Source: Candidatus Jidaibacter acanthamoeba
GTDB lineage: Bacteria > Pseudomonadota > Alphaproteobacteria > Rickettsiales > Midichloriaceae
DNA length: 52,296 nucleotides
Direction of reading: 5' to 3'
NCBI RefSeq assembly: GCF_000815465.1
Contig: NZ_JSWE01000180.1
Span: 1-52,296, forward strand
A program made the position numbers and the translations under genes. The notes under the pieces were generated by a model that was not told the DNA's origin, searched no databases, and was given only the letters and a program-made list of their open reading frames with translations. Positions 35,468-44,225 of this stretch are shown in pieces. The stretch's first letter is position 1. Each line of letters opens with the position of its first letter.

Positions 35468-35965
35468 ATGCAAGTTATTTTAATTGAATCAGTAGATAAG
35501 CTTGGGAAAATAGGGGAAATAGTAAACGTTGCTGACGGTTTCGGCAGAAATTATCTCCTTCCACGCAAAAAAGCAATCAGAGCTACAAAAGATAATATTG
35601 CCTACGTTGAACAACAAAGAGCAACTATTGAAGCAGAGAACTTAAAGAAACAGGAAGCTGCTGAAGAATTATCTCAAAAGCTTGTCGGGGTTGGGGTAGT
35701 TATTGTTAGGCAAGCTGCGGAAGACGGAAGGCTATATGGTTCTGTTACTGCCAGAGACATAGTTAATGCAGTAAAAGTTGTATCGGAAATTGTGATTTCG
35801 CCGGATAGTGTGGTAATTACTTCTAAGTTTAAAGAAATCGGAGTTTATGAGGTTACCTTAAATCTTCATGCAGAAGTAAAAGCTAAAATTGCTCTTAGTA
35901 TTGCAAGGACTGAGCAAGAAGGAAAAGCAAGTTTGCAAGCTTCTACTATTCAAGTCGCAAGTTAA
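35468..35965 (+). CDS. rplI: 50S ribosomal protein L9
   Basis: 165 residues. The N-terminal domain MQVILIESVDKLGKIGEIV, then VADGFGRNYLLPRKKAIRA, is the classic L9 rRNA-binding part; a connecting helix follows, then the C-terminal domain with DGRLYGSVTARDIV. The last gene of the rpsF operon, ended by the terminator at 36019-36053. Confidence 0.96.
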   Translation: MQVILIESVDKLGKIGEIVNVADGFGRNYLLPRKKAIRATKDNIAYVEQQRATIEAENLKKQEAAEELSQKLVGVGVVIVRQAAEDGRLYGSVTARDIVNAVKVVSEIVISPDSVVITSKFKEIGVYEVTLNLHAEVKAKIALSIARTEQEGKASLQASTIQVAS

Positions 35966-36287
35966 GCTTACACTCTTATATAAAGCTTTTTACTAAAGCT
36001 ATATAACAAGTCAATTTTAAAACCTCTTAAAGGCAAACTTTAGGAGGTTTTTTATTAAAAGAATATAGATAAGATTTTTGTGATAGCTAATATTGTATAT
36101 TTTTATTTAATGTGAGCAAGACACCTATAGTCGTAATAAAAATATTCATTTATGAATTTTTGCGTGAATATAAAATGTAGGATAGTTTTCGATTGCAGTT
36201 TAAATGAGACAACTAGAGGTCGCAACATTTATTTCAAACTTCCGACCTTTTTTCAAAAAAGTTAAAGATTTTAAAAAATTGTAGTTA
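35966..36287. other. 322-base gene-free stretch with terminator and relics
   Basis: The region holds the rplI terminator (36019-36053), then AT-rich sequence with no coding frame. A small hairpin (ATTCAT, TT, ATGAAT at 36144-36157) and a weak AGGTCG/CGACCT pair (36217-36248, followed by T6) are visible. It leads into the NUDIX pseudogene. I see no promoter or gene in it. Confidence 0.6.
36019..36053 (+). terminator. Intrinsic terminator of rpsF-rpsR-rplI
   Basis: A 14-position stem with one mismatch (36019-36032 with 36038-36051) and a five-base loop runs into a T tract. It lies 53 bases after the rplI stop. Confidence 0.85.
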
Positions 36288-36753
36288 TTGGAAAATTATT
36301 TTTCTAAAGTGAAAATGACAAGTACTGTTATAAATAAACAAACAATAACTGATCAGATATATAATGTCATTTCAAATATCATCCCACCAGATACACTTAG
36401 GCAAACTCATATTGAGAGTACCTTCACGCGAATTAAAAACGGAGTGCTAATATTTCAAAGCTTAGAACCTTAGAACCTGATATACCTAAAAAGCATCTTG
36501 TTTCTTATTTTGTTTTATTTGATGAGAAAAATTCTAAACTTTATCTTATTAATCATAAGTAAAGCACAACTTCGGCTTCTGCCCGGAGGGCATTTTGAAA
36601 TCAATGAAGACTACCAAAGAAATTGTCAAGCGTGGGTGGTTTAGAAGAATTAAATTCAAGATGAGTTTAGTGGAGTTCAAATGGTTTGAGTTTAGTGAAA
36701 TCCCCTATGCATAATCTGATCCTAACCTACAGAGGTTTATTAATGAGTTATAA
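36288..36753 (+). pseudogene. Decayed NUDIX hydrolase
   Basis: Three reading frames together encode a NUDIX-like protein. Frame one (36288-36473) gives MENYFSKVKM, then HIESTFTRIKNGVLIF and ends at a TAG. An exact tandem copy of CTTAGAAC (36461-36476) causes that stop; removing one copy joins it in frame to IPKKHLVSYFVLFDEKN and LYLINHK. One extra T at 36560 is the next lesion; past it comes AQLRLLPGGHFEINED, the beginning of the NUDIX box. Further shifts break the box itself (no REXXEE remains), but the C-terminus still reads FKWFEFSEIPYA and DPNLQRFINEL before a stop at 36753. The substrate of the ancestor is unknown. Confidence 0.82.
36461..36476 (+). repeat. 8-bp tandem duplication that broke the NUDIX gene
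   Basis: CTTAGAAC occurs twice in direct succession (36461-36468 and 36469-36476). The second copy adds eight bases, shifts the frame and creates a TAG at 36471-36473. Deleting one copy restores frame with the downstream NUDIX segment, so this is a likely early or first lesion. Confidence 0.85.
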
Positions 36754-36781
36754 AAAATCATGTGAATAGTTGCTTTTTAAA

Positions 36782-37780
36782 CTATAACCAACCTTTCTTT
36801 TTAAAATAATAATAAGGGGCAATAGCAGAAATGATTATAAATAAAATTGCTATCGGGTAACCGTAGGTCCAATCCAATTCAGGCATATTATGAAAATTCA
36901 TACCATAAATACTTGCAATTAAGGTTGGCGGCATAAATACGGCAGCCGCAACCGTAAATACTTTAATTATCGAGTTTTGTTCAACGCTTAGCATTCCGAG
37001 TGTAGCATCCAGTAAAAAGCTTATTCTTTGCGAAAGGAAATTAGCATACTCGGTTAGGGATATAACCTCTCTGGTAATAGTTTTAAACTTAGCACGCGTT
37101 TCTTTCCGGCTCGGGTTCTTTAAAGTATCAATTTGACTATAAAAAATAAGCATACGGTTAATACTAAGTAAGCTTTCACGATTCTTAGAAATTACGTTAC
37201 CGGTACGCCCGACTTTCTTTATAACATTGTTATAATAAAATTTAGAATTATCTTTGATTTGATTATTACCCTTTACCACTTTCTTTTCAAAAATACTTTT
37301 TAAAATACTATCAAGCTCATTTCCGGATTTTTCAAGCGCATCTGCTATTCTATCAATTAATGAATCAATTAATCCTTCAAGAACAATTTCAGGAGAAGAA
37401 CAAATTTCAGGTTGCCTCATTGCGCGTGCGGCAAAGTTATTAAATGGTCGTGGTCTATGATATCTTAGAGTAACTAAATAATTCGGAGTTATAATAAATG
37501 TGATAGCCGTAGCATCGGGATATTCGGATTCAGCTTTATGAAGAGCGGTAACGGTCATATAATAAGCATCTCCCTCTTTATAAAAAGGACTCATTACCTC
37601 AAATTTATTCATCTCCTCACGAGTCGGAGCATCAATATTTAATGATTTTTCAATAAATTTTTCTTCTTCAATAGTAGGTTCTAAAAGATCAAGCCAAACA
37701 CAACCTACAGGTATAGTGTTGCCCGGTTCTAATTCTACTTTATTCAATGTGTTGTTAATATTTATATATGCGATAATCAT
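36782..37780 (-). CDS. corA: CorA family magnesium/cobalt transporter
   Basis: 332 residues. CorA is a pentameric channel for Mg2+ uptake. The large cytoplasmic N-terminal part is followed by two C-terminal membrane helices; the selectivity motif GMN lies between them, in YGMNFHNMPELDW (the loop also holds the MPEL signature). The end is YYYFKKKGWL with basic residues. It stands alone, divergent from motA. Confidence 0.95.
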   Translation of the reverse strand: MIIAYININNTLNKVELEPGNTIPVGCVWLDLLEPTIEEEKFIEKSLNIDAPTREEMNKFEVMSPFYKEGDAYYMTVTALHKAESEYPDATAITFIITPNYLVTLRYHRPRPFNNFAARAMRQPEICSSPEIVLEGLIDSLIDRIADALEKSGNELDSILKSIFEKKVVKGNNQIKDNSKFYYNNVIKKVGRTGNVISKNRESLLSINRMLIFYSQIDTLKNPSRKETRAKFKTITREVISLTEYANFLSQRISFLLDATLGMLSVEQNSIIKVFTVAAAVFMPPTLIASIYGMNFHNMPELDWTYGYPIAILFIIISAIAPYYYFKKKGWL

Positions 37781-37899
37781 GACTACACTCTTGACAACTA
37801 TGCTTGTTTAGTAAAGTCTTAAATAAGAATATATTTTTAAATGAAAAAACGAGCAAAGCAACATTTTTAAATAGTAAATGTGTTTGGGGGGAGAAAAAA

Positions 37900-38793
37900 A
37901 TGCTTTTAATAGTAGGAATAATAATCATACTCGGAGCGGTATTCGGCGGATATGCTCTGCATGGCGGTAGTATAGGAGTTATTCTTGAGGCATTACCGTT
38001 TGAGATGTTAGTAATCGGCGGTGCCGCAGTCGGTGCAACAATTGTAGGTAATAAAACCAGCACTTTAAAAAAATGTTTATCCGATGTTGTTAAGTGTTTT
38101 AAAGGAACGAAATGGTCTAAGAAAGATTACCAGGATCTTTTATGTTTACTCTTTTTAATTACAAAAACAATTAAAACTAAAGGAATATTAGTAATTGAAG
38201 AGCATATTGAAAAGCCTAGTGAAAGCTCTATATTTAGCCAATTTCCAAAAATACTAGCTGATCAGTTTGTTATCAGTTTTATATGTGATACTTTAAGGAT
38301 AGTTACCATGAGTCTTGAAGATCCCTACCAAATTGAAGATAATATGCAAAGGCAATTGGATAAATATGCTCATGAAGTTACGGCCGGTTCCGATGCATTG
38401 CAAACCATGTCAGACGGGTTGCCGGCGATCGGGATCGTAGCTGCGGTTCTTGGGGTTATAAAAACTATGGCTTCTATTGATCAGCCGCCTTCTGTACTCG
38501 GTATGATGATCGGTAGCGCATTGGTCGGGACATTCTTAGGAGTATTTTTAGCTTATTGTATTGTCGGCCCTATGTCGAATAAAGCTAAGGCAATTCATAT
38601 GCAGGATTTGCAATTTTTATTTATTATCAGAGATACAATTATTGCGCATCTAAAGGGGAATGCCCCCCAAATTTCGGTAGAGATCGGTAGAGGTAACGTA
38701 CCGGGGGTTTATCAGCCGACATTTTTTGAACTTGAAGAAGCAATGAAAGATTTAAAAGTTGAAAATAAAGAAGCTGCGCCTCAATCAGATTGA
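37900..38793 (+). CDS. motA: Flagellar motor stator protein MotA
   Basis: 297 residues from ATG 37900, with a GGGGGGAG ribosome site; the upstream frame from 37804 is not needed. MotA starts with MLLIVGIIIILGAVFGGYALHGGS (helix 1), has a large cytoplasmic loop with charged residues and two later helices. The prolines of the proton channel are in SDGLPAIGIVAAVLG and YCIVGPMSNKAKA. This is a flagellar stator protein rather than the related TolQ or ExbB. No motB follows: the next gene is nuoF. The gene is full length and its start is strong, so it looks intact. Confidence 0.9.
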   Translation: MLLIVGIIIILGAVFGGYALHGGSIGVILEALPFEMLVIGGAAVGATIVGNKTSTLKKCLSDVVKCFKGTKWSKKDYQDLLCLLFLITKTIKTKGILVIEEHIEKPSESSIFSQFPKILADQFVISFICDTLRIVTMSLEDPYQIEDNMQRQLDKYAHEVTAGSDALQTMSDGLPAIGIVAAVLGVIKTMASIDQPPSVLGMMIGSALVGTFLGVFLAYCIVGPMSNKAKAIHMQDLQFLFIIRDTIIAHLKGNAPQISVEIGRGNVPGVYQPTFFELEEAMKDLKVENKEAAPQSD

Positions 38794-38850
38794 TATAATA
38801 GTTTAATTGGTGTACAAAAAGTATTAGGTTATAAAATCATACATTTACAA

Positions 38851-40143
38851 ATGTTACACGAAAAAGATCGCATATTTACCAACCTTTACGGAGAGTCCTC
38901 TTTTACTTTAAAAGAAGCTAAAAAAAGAGGCGATTGGGATAATACCAAGAAAATTTTACAGAGTACGCCGGAGCAAATTATTGATGAAGTTAAACTCTCA
39001 GGGCTCAGAGGAAGAGGGGGTGCAGGTTTTTCCACAGGAGTAAAATGGTCTTTTATGCCTAAGTCTACTCCGGACGGCAGGCCGTCTTATCTTGTAGTTA
39101 ATGCTGATGAAAGTGAGCCGGGAACCTGCAAGGATAGGGATATTATACGTAATGAACCTCATAAGTTGATTGAGGGTTGTTTAATATCAGGTTTTGCAAT
39201 TAGAGCTAAAGCTGCATTTATCTATATCCGCGGTGAGTATTATAATGAAGCGGTCGTTTTGCAACAAGCCATAGATGAGGCATATGAAGCCGGGTTAATC
39301 GGCAAAAATGCTTGCGGTATAGGGTATGACTTCGAGGTTATTTTACATAGAGGAGCAGGAGCTTATATATGCGGTGAGGAAACTGCATTACTTAATAGCT
39401 TAGAAGGAAGAAAGGGGATGCCGAGGCTTAAGCCTCCTTCATTCCCGGCAGCGGTCGGTTTATACGGGTGTCCGAGCACGGTAAATAATGTTGAAACCAT
39501 TGCTGTAGTTCCAACAATTATGAGAAGAGGTGCTTCATGGTTTACTTCGATAGGGAAGCCTAATAATGCAGGTACTAAAGTATTTTGTATTTCAGGCCAT
39601 ATAAATAAGCCGTGTAATGTTGAAGAAGCTATGTCAATACCGCTTAAAGAGCTTATAGAGAAGCATGCCGGTGGAGTAAGAGGCGGATGGGATAACCTGC
39701 TTGCAGTTATTCCCGGCGGGTCTTCGGTTCCGCTGCTGCCAAAGAGTATTTGTGATGAAGTGTTAATGGATTTTGATAGTTTGAGAGCGGTAAATAGCGG
39801 GCTTGGGACTGCAGCCGTAATCGTAATGGATAAATCAACCGATATAATCGCGGCAATTGCCAGGTTGTCGAAATTTTATATGCATGAATCATGCGGGCAA
39901 TGTACGCCTTGTCGCGAAGGAACCGGATGGCTTTATAGAATTATGAAAAGGTTTGTTAAGGGTGAAGCTGATATTGAAGAAATAGATAAATTATTTGATT
40001 TAACCAAGCAGATAGAAGGTCATACGATTTGCGCTCTCGGAGATGCGGCAGCGTGGCCGATTCAAGGATTGATCAGACATTTTAGAGGTGAAATCGAGGA
40101 CAGGATTAATAAGTATAAAAGAACACATAAAAAAGTAGCATAG
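38851..40143 (+). CDS. nuoF: NADH-quinone oxidoreductase subunit F
   Basis: 430 residues. NuoF (51-kDa subunit) holds FMN, the NADH-binding site and cluster N3. The glycine-rich [17 protein letters not shown] is the NADH motif, [14 protein letters not shown] and [14 protein letters not shown] form the FMN site, and [14 protein letters not shown] with a later [13 protein letters not shown] supplies the 4Fe-4S ligands. It is alone, 58 bases after motA and 14 bases before the PBP1A gene; its partners nuoE and nuoD are at 13-14.7 kb. Confidence 0.96.
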   Translation: MLHEKDRIFTNLYGESSFTLKEAKKRGDWDNTKKILQSTPEQIIDEVKLSGLRGRGGAGFSTGVKWSFMPKSTPDGRPSYLVVNADESEPGTCKDRDIIRNEPHKLIEGCLISGFAIRAKAAFIYIRGEYYNEAVVLQQAIDEAYEAGLIGKNACGIGYDFEVILHRGAGAYICGEETALLNSLEGRKGMPRLKPPSFPAAVGLYGCPSTVNNVETIAVVPTIMRRGASWFTSIGKPNNAGTKVFCISGHINKPCNVEEAMSIPLKELIEKHAGGVRGGWDNLLAVIPGGSSVPLLPKSICDEVLMDFDSLRAVNSGLGTAAVIVMDKSTDIIAAIARLSKFYMHESCGQCTPCREGTGWLYRIMKRFVKGEADIEEIDKLFDLTKQIEGHTICALGDAAAWPIQGLIRHFRGEIEDRINKYKRTHKKVA

Positions 40144-40156
40144 ATTCCCAATAAAA

Positions 40157-42118
40157 ATGACCAAAAAGAAAAAGCCGTATAAAAAGAAGGCGAGTAGTAA
40201 AAAAAGCTTTAAAAAAAGAGTAATAATTCTTTTTTTTAAAGTAGGCTTTGTTATTTCCTTAATATGTGTTTCCTTGATTCTTTTAATAATTGCCTACTAT
40301 TCTTCGGATTTACCTAATATAGCGCAAGTTTATGAATTTAAAAAACAACCGAGTTTTACCGTATTGGACAGAAACGGCCGGATTTTGGCTAACTATGGAG
40401 ATTTGCAGGGAAGGGATTTAAAATTCGAGCAAATCCCAAAAACATTGATCCAAGCTGTGGTAGCAATTGAAGACAGAAGGTTTTTTGAGCATCAAGGTGT
40501 AGATGTTTGGGGAATAATACGTGCAATATATAGAAATAAAAAAGCCGGAAAAGTTGTTCAAGGAGGAAGCACTATTACCCAACAGTTAGCGAAAATTGCT
40601 TTTCTAACTCCTGAAAAAACTTTTAAGCGCAAAATCCAGGAAGCATTGATTGCAATCAAGCTGGAAAAAAAATATAGCAAAAAGGAGATAATGCGACTTT
40701 ACTTAAATAGAGTTTATCTAGGCAAAGGAAACTTTGGGGTTGATGCGGCAGCAAAATTTTATTTCGGGAAATATATAGAAAAAGTCAGTTTGTATGAAGC
40801 TGCGATATTGGCCGGTATGCTTAAAGCGCCGAGCAAATACGCGCCTGCTAATAACCATGAGCTATCAATAAAACGTGCAAAGCAAGTGTTATCCGCTATG
40901 GAAGAAGAAAATTATATTACTCATACAGATATAAAGAAAGCTATTCCTCCCTTAATTATGGAGCGGGGTAATGCCAGAGGCGCTTTGCAAAATCCTTATT
41001 TCTCCGATTATGTGATTGAACAGTTACCTCTCTATCTTACTGCTAATAATCAGGATGTAAAAATTTATACAACTTTAGATTTAAATTTACAAAAAAGACT
41101 GGAAGAAGCGATATTAGAGAATATGAAAAATGCTAAAAGCAAATCCAATGCTTCCGAAGCGGCGGCAGTAGCCATAAATAGGCGAGGGGAGATTGTTGCC
41201 TTGGTTGGCGGAGTCTCATATAACAAGAGCCAGTTCAACCGAGCTACAAGTGCTAAAAGACAACCCGGTTCGGCATTTAAACTTTTTGTTTACCTTACGG
41301 CTTTAGAAAACGGGTATAGTAAAGAAAGCATAGTAATTGACTCACCAATTAAAATAAACAAATGGTCCCCGAGAAATTTTAGCCGCCAATATTTAGGAGA
41401 AGTTATTTTAGAAGAAGCTTTTGCTAAATCTATTAACACGGTTGCGGTAAAATTATCGGAAAGCTTGGGAAGAGAAAAAGTTATAAATACAGCAGGTAAG
41501 CTTGGTATAAAAGATAAGATGAAAAACCTACCGAGTATAGCTTTGGGCTCGGAAGTAACTTCTTTGCTTGATTTGTCTGGTTCATATTCGATAGTAGCAA
41601 ACGGAGGATATAACATTAGACCTTATGCAGTACTAAAGATTACCGATAGAAGCGGAAAAGTTTTATATTTAAATAAAAACAATTCCTATAAAAAAGTTAT
41701 ATCAGACTCAGCTAATCAGCAAATTAAACATATGCTTGCCAAAGTAATTCAAAACGGAACCGGTAAAAAAGCTCATATAGCAGGAGCTGAAGTATTTGGT
41801 AAAACCGGTACTACGCAAGATTATCGAGACGCATGCTTTATCGGATTTACCGATTATCTGACGGTTGGCGTATGGGTAGGTAATGATGATAATACCTCTA
41901 TGAAGAGAGTGATGGGCGGAGGACTGCCTGCTGAGATCTGGAAAGATTTTATGAAGAAGAATGTAGAAAAAAATCATGGAACTATATGGAAAAAAGTTGA
42001 GAATATCGGTAATGAAAAGAAATCAAATTCTATAATGAACTTCCTATCTTCAGTATTTAATAAAAAGGAGAAGGGAGAAACTATAGATAGTATAATTGAA
42101 AAAAATACGAAAAAATAA
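40157..42118 (+). CDS. Penicillin-binding protein 1A (bifunctional transglycosylase/transpeptidase)
   Basis: 653 residues. A very basic start (TKKKKKPYKKKASSKKS) is followed by one membrane helix (VGFVISLICVSLILLIIAYY). The GT51 glycosyltransferase domain has VAIEDRRFFEHQGVD (catalytic Glu), GGSTITQQLAK and KEIMRLYLNRVYLG. The transpeptidase domain has the SxxK motif in RQPGSAFKLF, SxN in KSINTVA and KTG in GKTGTTQDYRDA. So the enzyme both polymerises and crosslinks peptidoglycan at the periplasmic face. Its last base overlaps the tsaE start (TAATG), so the two are coupled. Confidence 0.95.
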   Translation: MTKKKKPYKKKASSKKSFKKRVIILFFKVGFVISLICVSLILLIIAYYSSDLPNIAQVYEFKKQPSFTVLDRNGRILANYGDLQGRDLKFEQIPKTLIQAVVAIEDRRFFEHQGVDVWGIIRAIYRNKKAGKVVQGGSTITQQLAKIAFLTPEKTFKRKIQEALIAIKLEKKYSKKEIMRLYLNRVYLGKGNFGVDAAAKFYFGKYIEKVSLYEAAILAGMLKAPSKYAPANNHELSIKRAKQVLSAMEEENYITHTDIKKAIPPLIMERGNARGALQNPYFSDYVIEQLPLYLTANNQDVKIYTTLDLNLQKRLEEAILENMKNAKSKSNASEAAAVAINRRGEIVALVGGVSYNKSQFNRATSAKRQPGSAFKLFVYLTALENGYSKESIVIDSPIKINKWSPRNFSRQYLGEVILEEAFAKSINTVAVKLSESLGREKVINTAGKLGIKDKMKNLPSIALGSEVTSLLDLSGSYSIVANGGYNIRPYAVLKITDRSGKVLYLNKNNSYKKVISDSANQQIKHMLAKVIQNGTGKKAHIAGAEVFGKTGTTQDYRDACFIGFTDYLTVGVWVGNDDNTSMKRVMGGGLPAEIWKDFMKKNVEKNHGTIWKKVENIGNEKKSNSIMNFLSSVFNKKEKGETIDSIIEKNTKK

Positions 42119-42543
42119 TGCAGATTATAATAAATAGTTTAGTAGAGCTGGATAAATTTGCTGCAAATATTGCTCAAAAATTGGAAGCTGGAATGGTGGT
42201 TTGTTTAAGGGGTGATTTGGGAGCCGGAAAAACTACTCTATCAAGAAGTTTAATAAGGCATATTACCAAAAATCATAATTTAGAAATTACCAGCCCTACT
42301 TTTAATTTAGTACACTTATATAACGCCCCAAGGTTTAAAATTTGGCATTTTGACTTATATAGATTGAAAACGGCGGAAGAAGTATATGAACTTGGTATCG
42401 ACGATGCTTTTAATGAGCTGGCAATTATTGAATGGCCGGAAATTATAGAAAATATATTACCAAGCAATAAAATAGATATATTAATAGAAATCGGTGAAAA
42501 TGAAAATTCACGAATAATTACCATGAATAATTACCATGATTAA
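42118..42543 (+). CDS. tsaE: tRNA threonylcarbamoyladenosine biosynthesis ATPase TsaE
   Basis: 141 residues. TsaE works with TsaB and TsaD to add threonylcarbamoyl to A37 of tRNAs reading ANN codons. The P-loop is GDLGAGKTTLSRSL, the switch segment is SPTFNLVHLY and the HFDLYRL and IIEWPEII motifs are diagnostic. It overlaps the end of the PBP gene by one base. Confidence 0.94.
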   Translation: MQIIINSLVELDKFAANIAQKLEAGMVVCLRGDLGAGKTTLSRSLIRHITKNHNLEITSPTFNLVHLYNAPRFKIWHFDLYRLKTAEEVYELGIDDAFNELAIIEWPEIIENILPSNKIDILIEIGENENSRIITMNNYHD

Positions 42544-42702
42544 TTAATTTTTTTGCCTGCTTCTGAGCTTGCCTGTTTTTATAATCTTCATAAAAGAGGA
42601 AACTTATTATATAATATAGCACTGCAACATGTATTGCCTGCCTTGTAAAGATGATAAAAACCCCGTATATTCAAATATATAGATAAATTAAACCATAAGA
42701 GA

Positions 42703-43200
42703 ATGGACAATAACAAAATTGCTATTTATCCGGGAACATTTGACCCTGTAACTTTAGGACATTTGGATATTATTACAAGGTCAGCCAAAGTTTTTGAAGG
42801 TGTAATAGTCGCCGTTGCACAGGATAGCAAAAAAATTACTCATTTCTCATTTGAAGAAAGGGTGGATATGTTGAATTATGAGCTAAAGAGGCTGAAACTT
42901 GAGAATGTCAAGGCTAAAGCATTTAAAGGTTTACTAGTTGATTTTATTAAGACTGAGGGAGCAAGGATTATAGTTCGCGGGCTAAGAGCCTTGGCTGATT
43001 TTGAGTATGAGTTTCAAATGTCCTATATAAACCATAAATTATCGCCTGATATTGAAACCGTTTTCTTACCTGCTACCGAAAACGGCCATTTTATTTCATC
43101 AAGCTTTGTAAATGAGATAGCAAGACTGGGAGGCAACCTTAAGGGTTTCGTATCAGAGGAAATAGCAGCTAAAATTAAAGAACGTTACAGTAAGAAATGA
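42703..43200 (+). CDS. coaD: Phosphopantetheine adenylyltransferase
   Basis: 165 residues. CoaD transfers AMP to 4'-phosphopantetheine in coenzyme A synthesis. The nucleotidyltransferase motif is YPGTFDPVTLGHLDII (TxGH), with IVRGLRALADFEYEFQM and the C-terminal FISSSFVNEIARLGG as family marks. The upstream 159-base gap has an AT-rich promoter-like stretch. It overlaps the SH3 gene by 4 bases (ATGA). Confidence 0.96.
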   Translation: MDNNKIAIYPGTFDPVTLGHLDIITRSAKVFEGVIVAVAQDSKKITHFSFEERVDMLNYELKRLKLENVKAKAFKGLLVDFIKTEGARIIVRGLRALADFEYEFQMSYINHKLSPDIETVFLPATENGHFISSSFVNEIARLGGNLKGFVSEEIAAKIKERYSKK

Positions 43201-43730
43201 AAAGACTTTTAATTATTTGCTTATTAGCCGGTTTGCTGCCCCTGAATGCGTTGGCAAGAGAGGTCGGAAAGGAGACCGGTTTACCGCTGCCGCGTTTTGT
43301 GGTTTTGAAGTCAAATAAATCTAATTTAAGAAACGGTGCAGGGATAAAGAATGCCATCAAATGGACATATTTGAAAAAAGGGTATCCGATGGAAGTGGTG
43401 GCGGAGTTTGAAAATTGGAGAAAACTAAAAGATATTGATGGAACAGAAGGTTGGATTAACGAGAATTTAATTACCGGTCGCAGAAATGTGGTCATTATAG
43501 GAAATAAATTTGAATTAAATTTGGATAAATATAAGTTAAAGCAACAAGAAATGGTTCTACTTAGGTATCCGGATGAGAACTCACATCCTATTGTAAAAGT
43601 TGAGTTTGGGGTAATTGGAAATATTAAGAAATGTGATAGAGAATGGTGTAAAATTAAAATTGAAGAATATACAGGCTGGATTAAAAAAATTAATCTTTGG
43701 GGAGTTTATCAAGAAGAAGTTATAGGATGA
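43197..43730 (+). CDS. Exported bacterial SH3-domain protein
   Basis: 177 residues with a signal peptide (RLLIICLLAGLLPLNALA). Two SH3-like domains follow: one around residues 35-95 (SNLRNGAGIKNAI, FENWRKLKDIDGTEGWI) and one around 115-172 (MVLLRYPDENSHP, EWCKIKIEEYTGWIK). This is the SH3_4 type found in many alphaproteobacteria, probably periplasmic and possibly binding peptidoglycan. It is translationally coupled to coaD and rpiB at both ends. The ligand is not known. Confidence 0.82.
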   Translation: MKRLLIICLLAGLLPLNALAREVGKETGLPLPRFVVLKSNKSNLRNGAGIKNAIKWTYLKKGYPMEVVAEFENWRKLKDIDGTEGWINENLITGRRNVVIIGNKFELNLDKYKLKQQEMVLLRYPDENSHPIVKVEFGVIGNIKKCDREWCKIKIEEYTGWIKKINLWGVYQEEVIG

Positions 43731-44170
43731 TTGTTATGCAAAAAATATATTTGGGTTCAGATCACGCAGGGTTTAGCTTAAAAGAGAAGATAGCTGAACA
43801 TCTTCGTGATAAAATATATAAGGTAATTGATTTGGGTACTAATAGTAATCAATCCGTAGATTACCCTGACTTTGCCGAAAAGTTGAGTGATAATGTTGCC
43901 GCCTGTGAGGGGGGAATCGGAATATTAATTTGTGGAAGCGGAATAGGTATGTCGATTGCTGCCAATCGACATCCGAAAATTAGAGCGGCACTATGCCATA
44001 ATGCTTCATATGTAAAACTTGCTCGTGAGCACAACGATGCTAATGTTTTGGTGCTTGGAGCTAGGTTCTTACAGGAAAAAGACGCACTTGAAATGGTAGA
44101 TGTTTTTCTTTCTACAGAATTTTTACAGGGCAGGCATAAAGAAAGAGTACAAAAACTAACAGATCTTTGA
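43727..44170 (+). CDS. rpiB: Ribose-5-phosphate isomerase B
   Basis: 147 residues from ATG 43727, which overlaps the SH3 stop (ATGA); ATG 43736 is a possible alternative. It interconverts ribose-5-phosphate and ribulose-5-phosphate. The RpiB/LacA fold has GSDHAGFSLKEKI at the start, the active-site cysteine in GILICGSGIGMSIAANRHP, and DANVLVLGARF. Third gene in the coaD-SH3-rpiB unit, followed by glyA. Confidence 0.94.
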   Translation: MIVMQKIYLGSDHAGFSLKEKIAEHLRDKIYKVIDLGTNSNQSVDYPDFAEKLSDNVAACEGGIGILICGSGIGMSIAANRHPKIRAALCHNASYVKLAREHNDANVLVLGARFLQEKDALEMVDVFLSTEFLQGRHKERVQKLTDL

Positions 44171-44225
44171 TTGTCTTTTAAAGAAATATTATTAAACTCA
44201 CAAAAAATAATTTAGTGAGGCTGAT

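Noticed and set aside
36217-36248. AGGTCG/CGACCT pair followed by T6 as a terminator
   Set aside because: Only six pairs with a 20-base loop and no gene directly upstream; too weak to call.
36288-36473. 61-codon frame as an independent small gene
   Set aside because: It is the N-terminal piece of the broken NUDIX gene; repairing the 8-bp duplication extends it.
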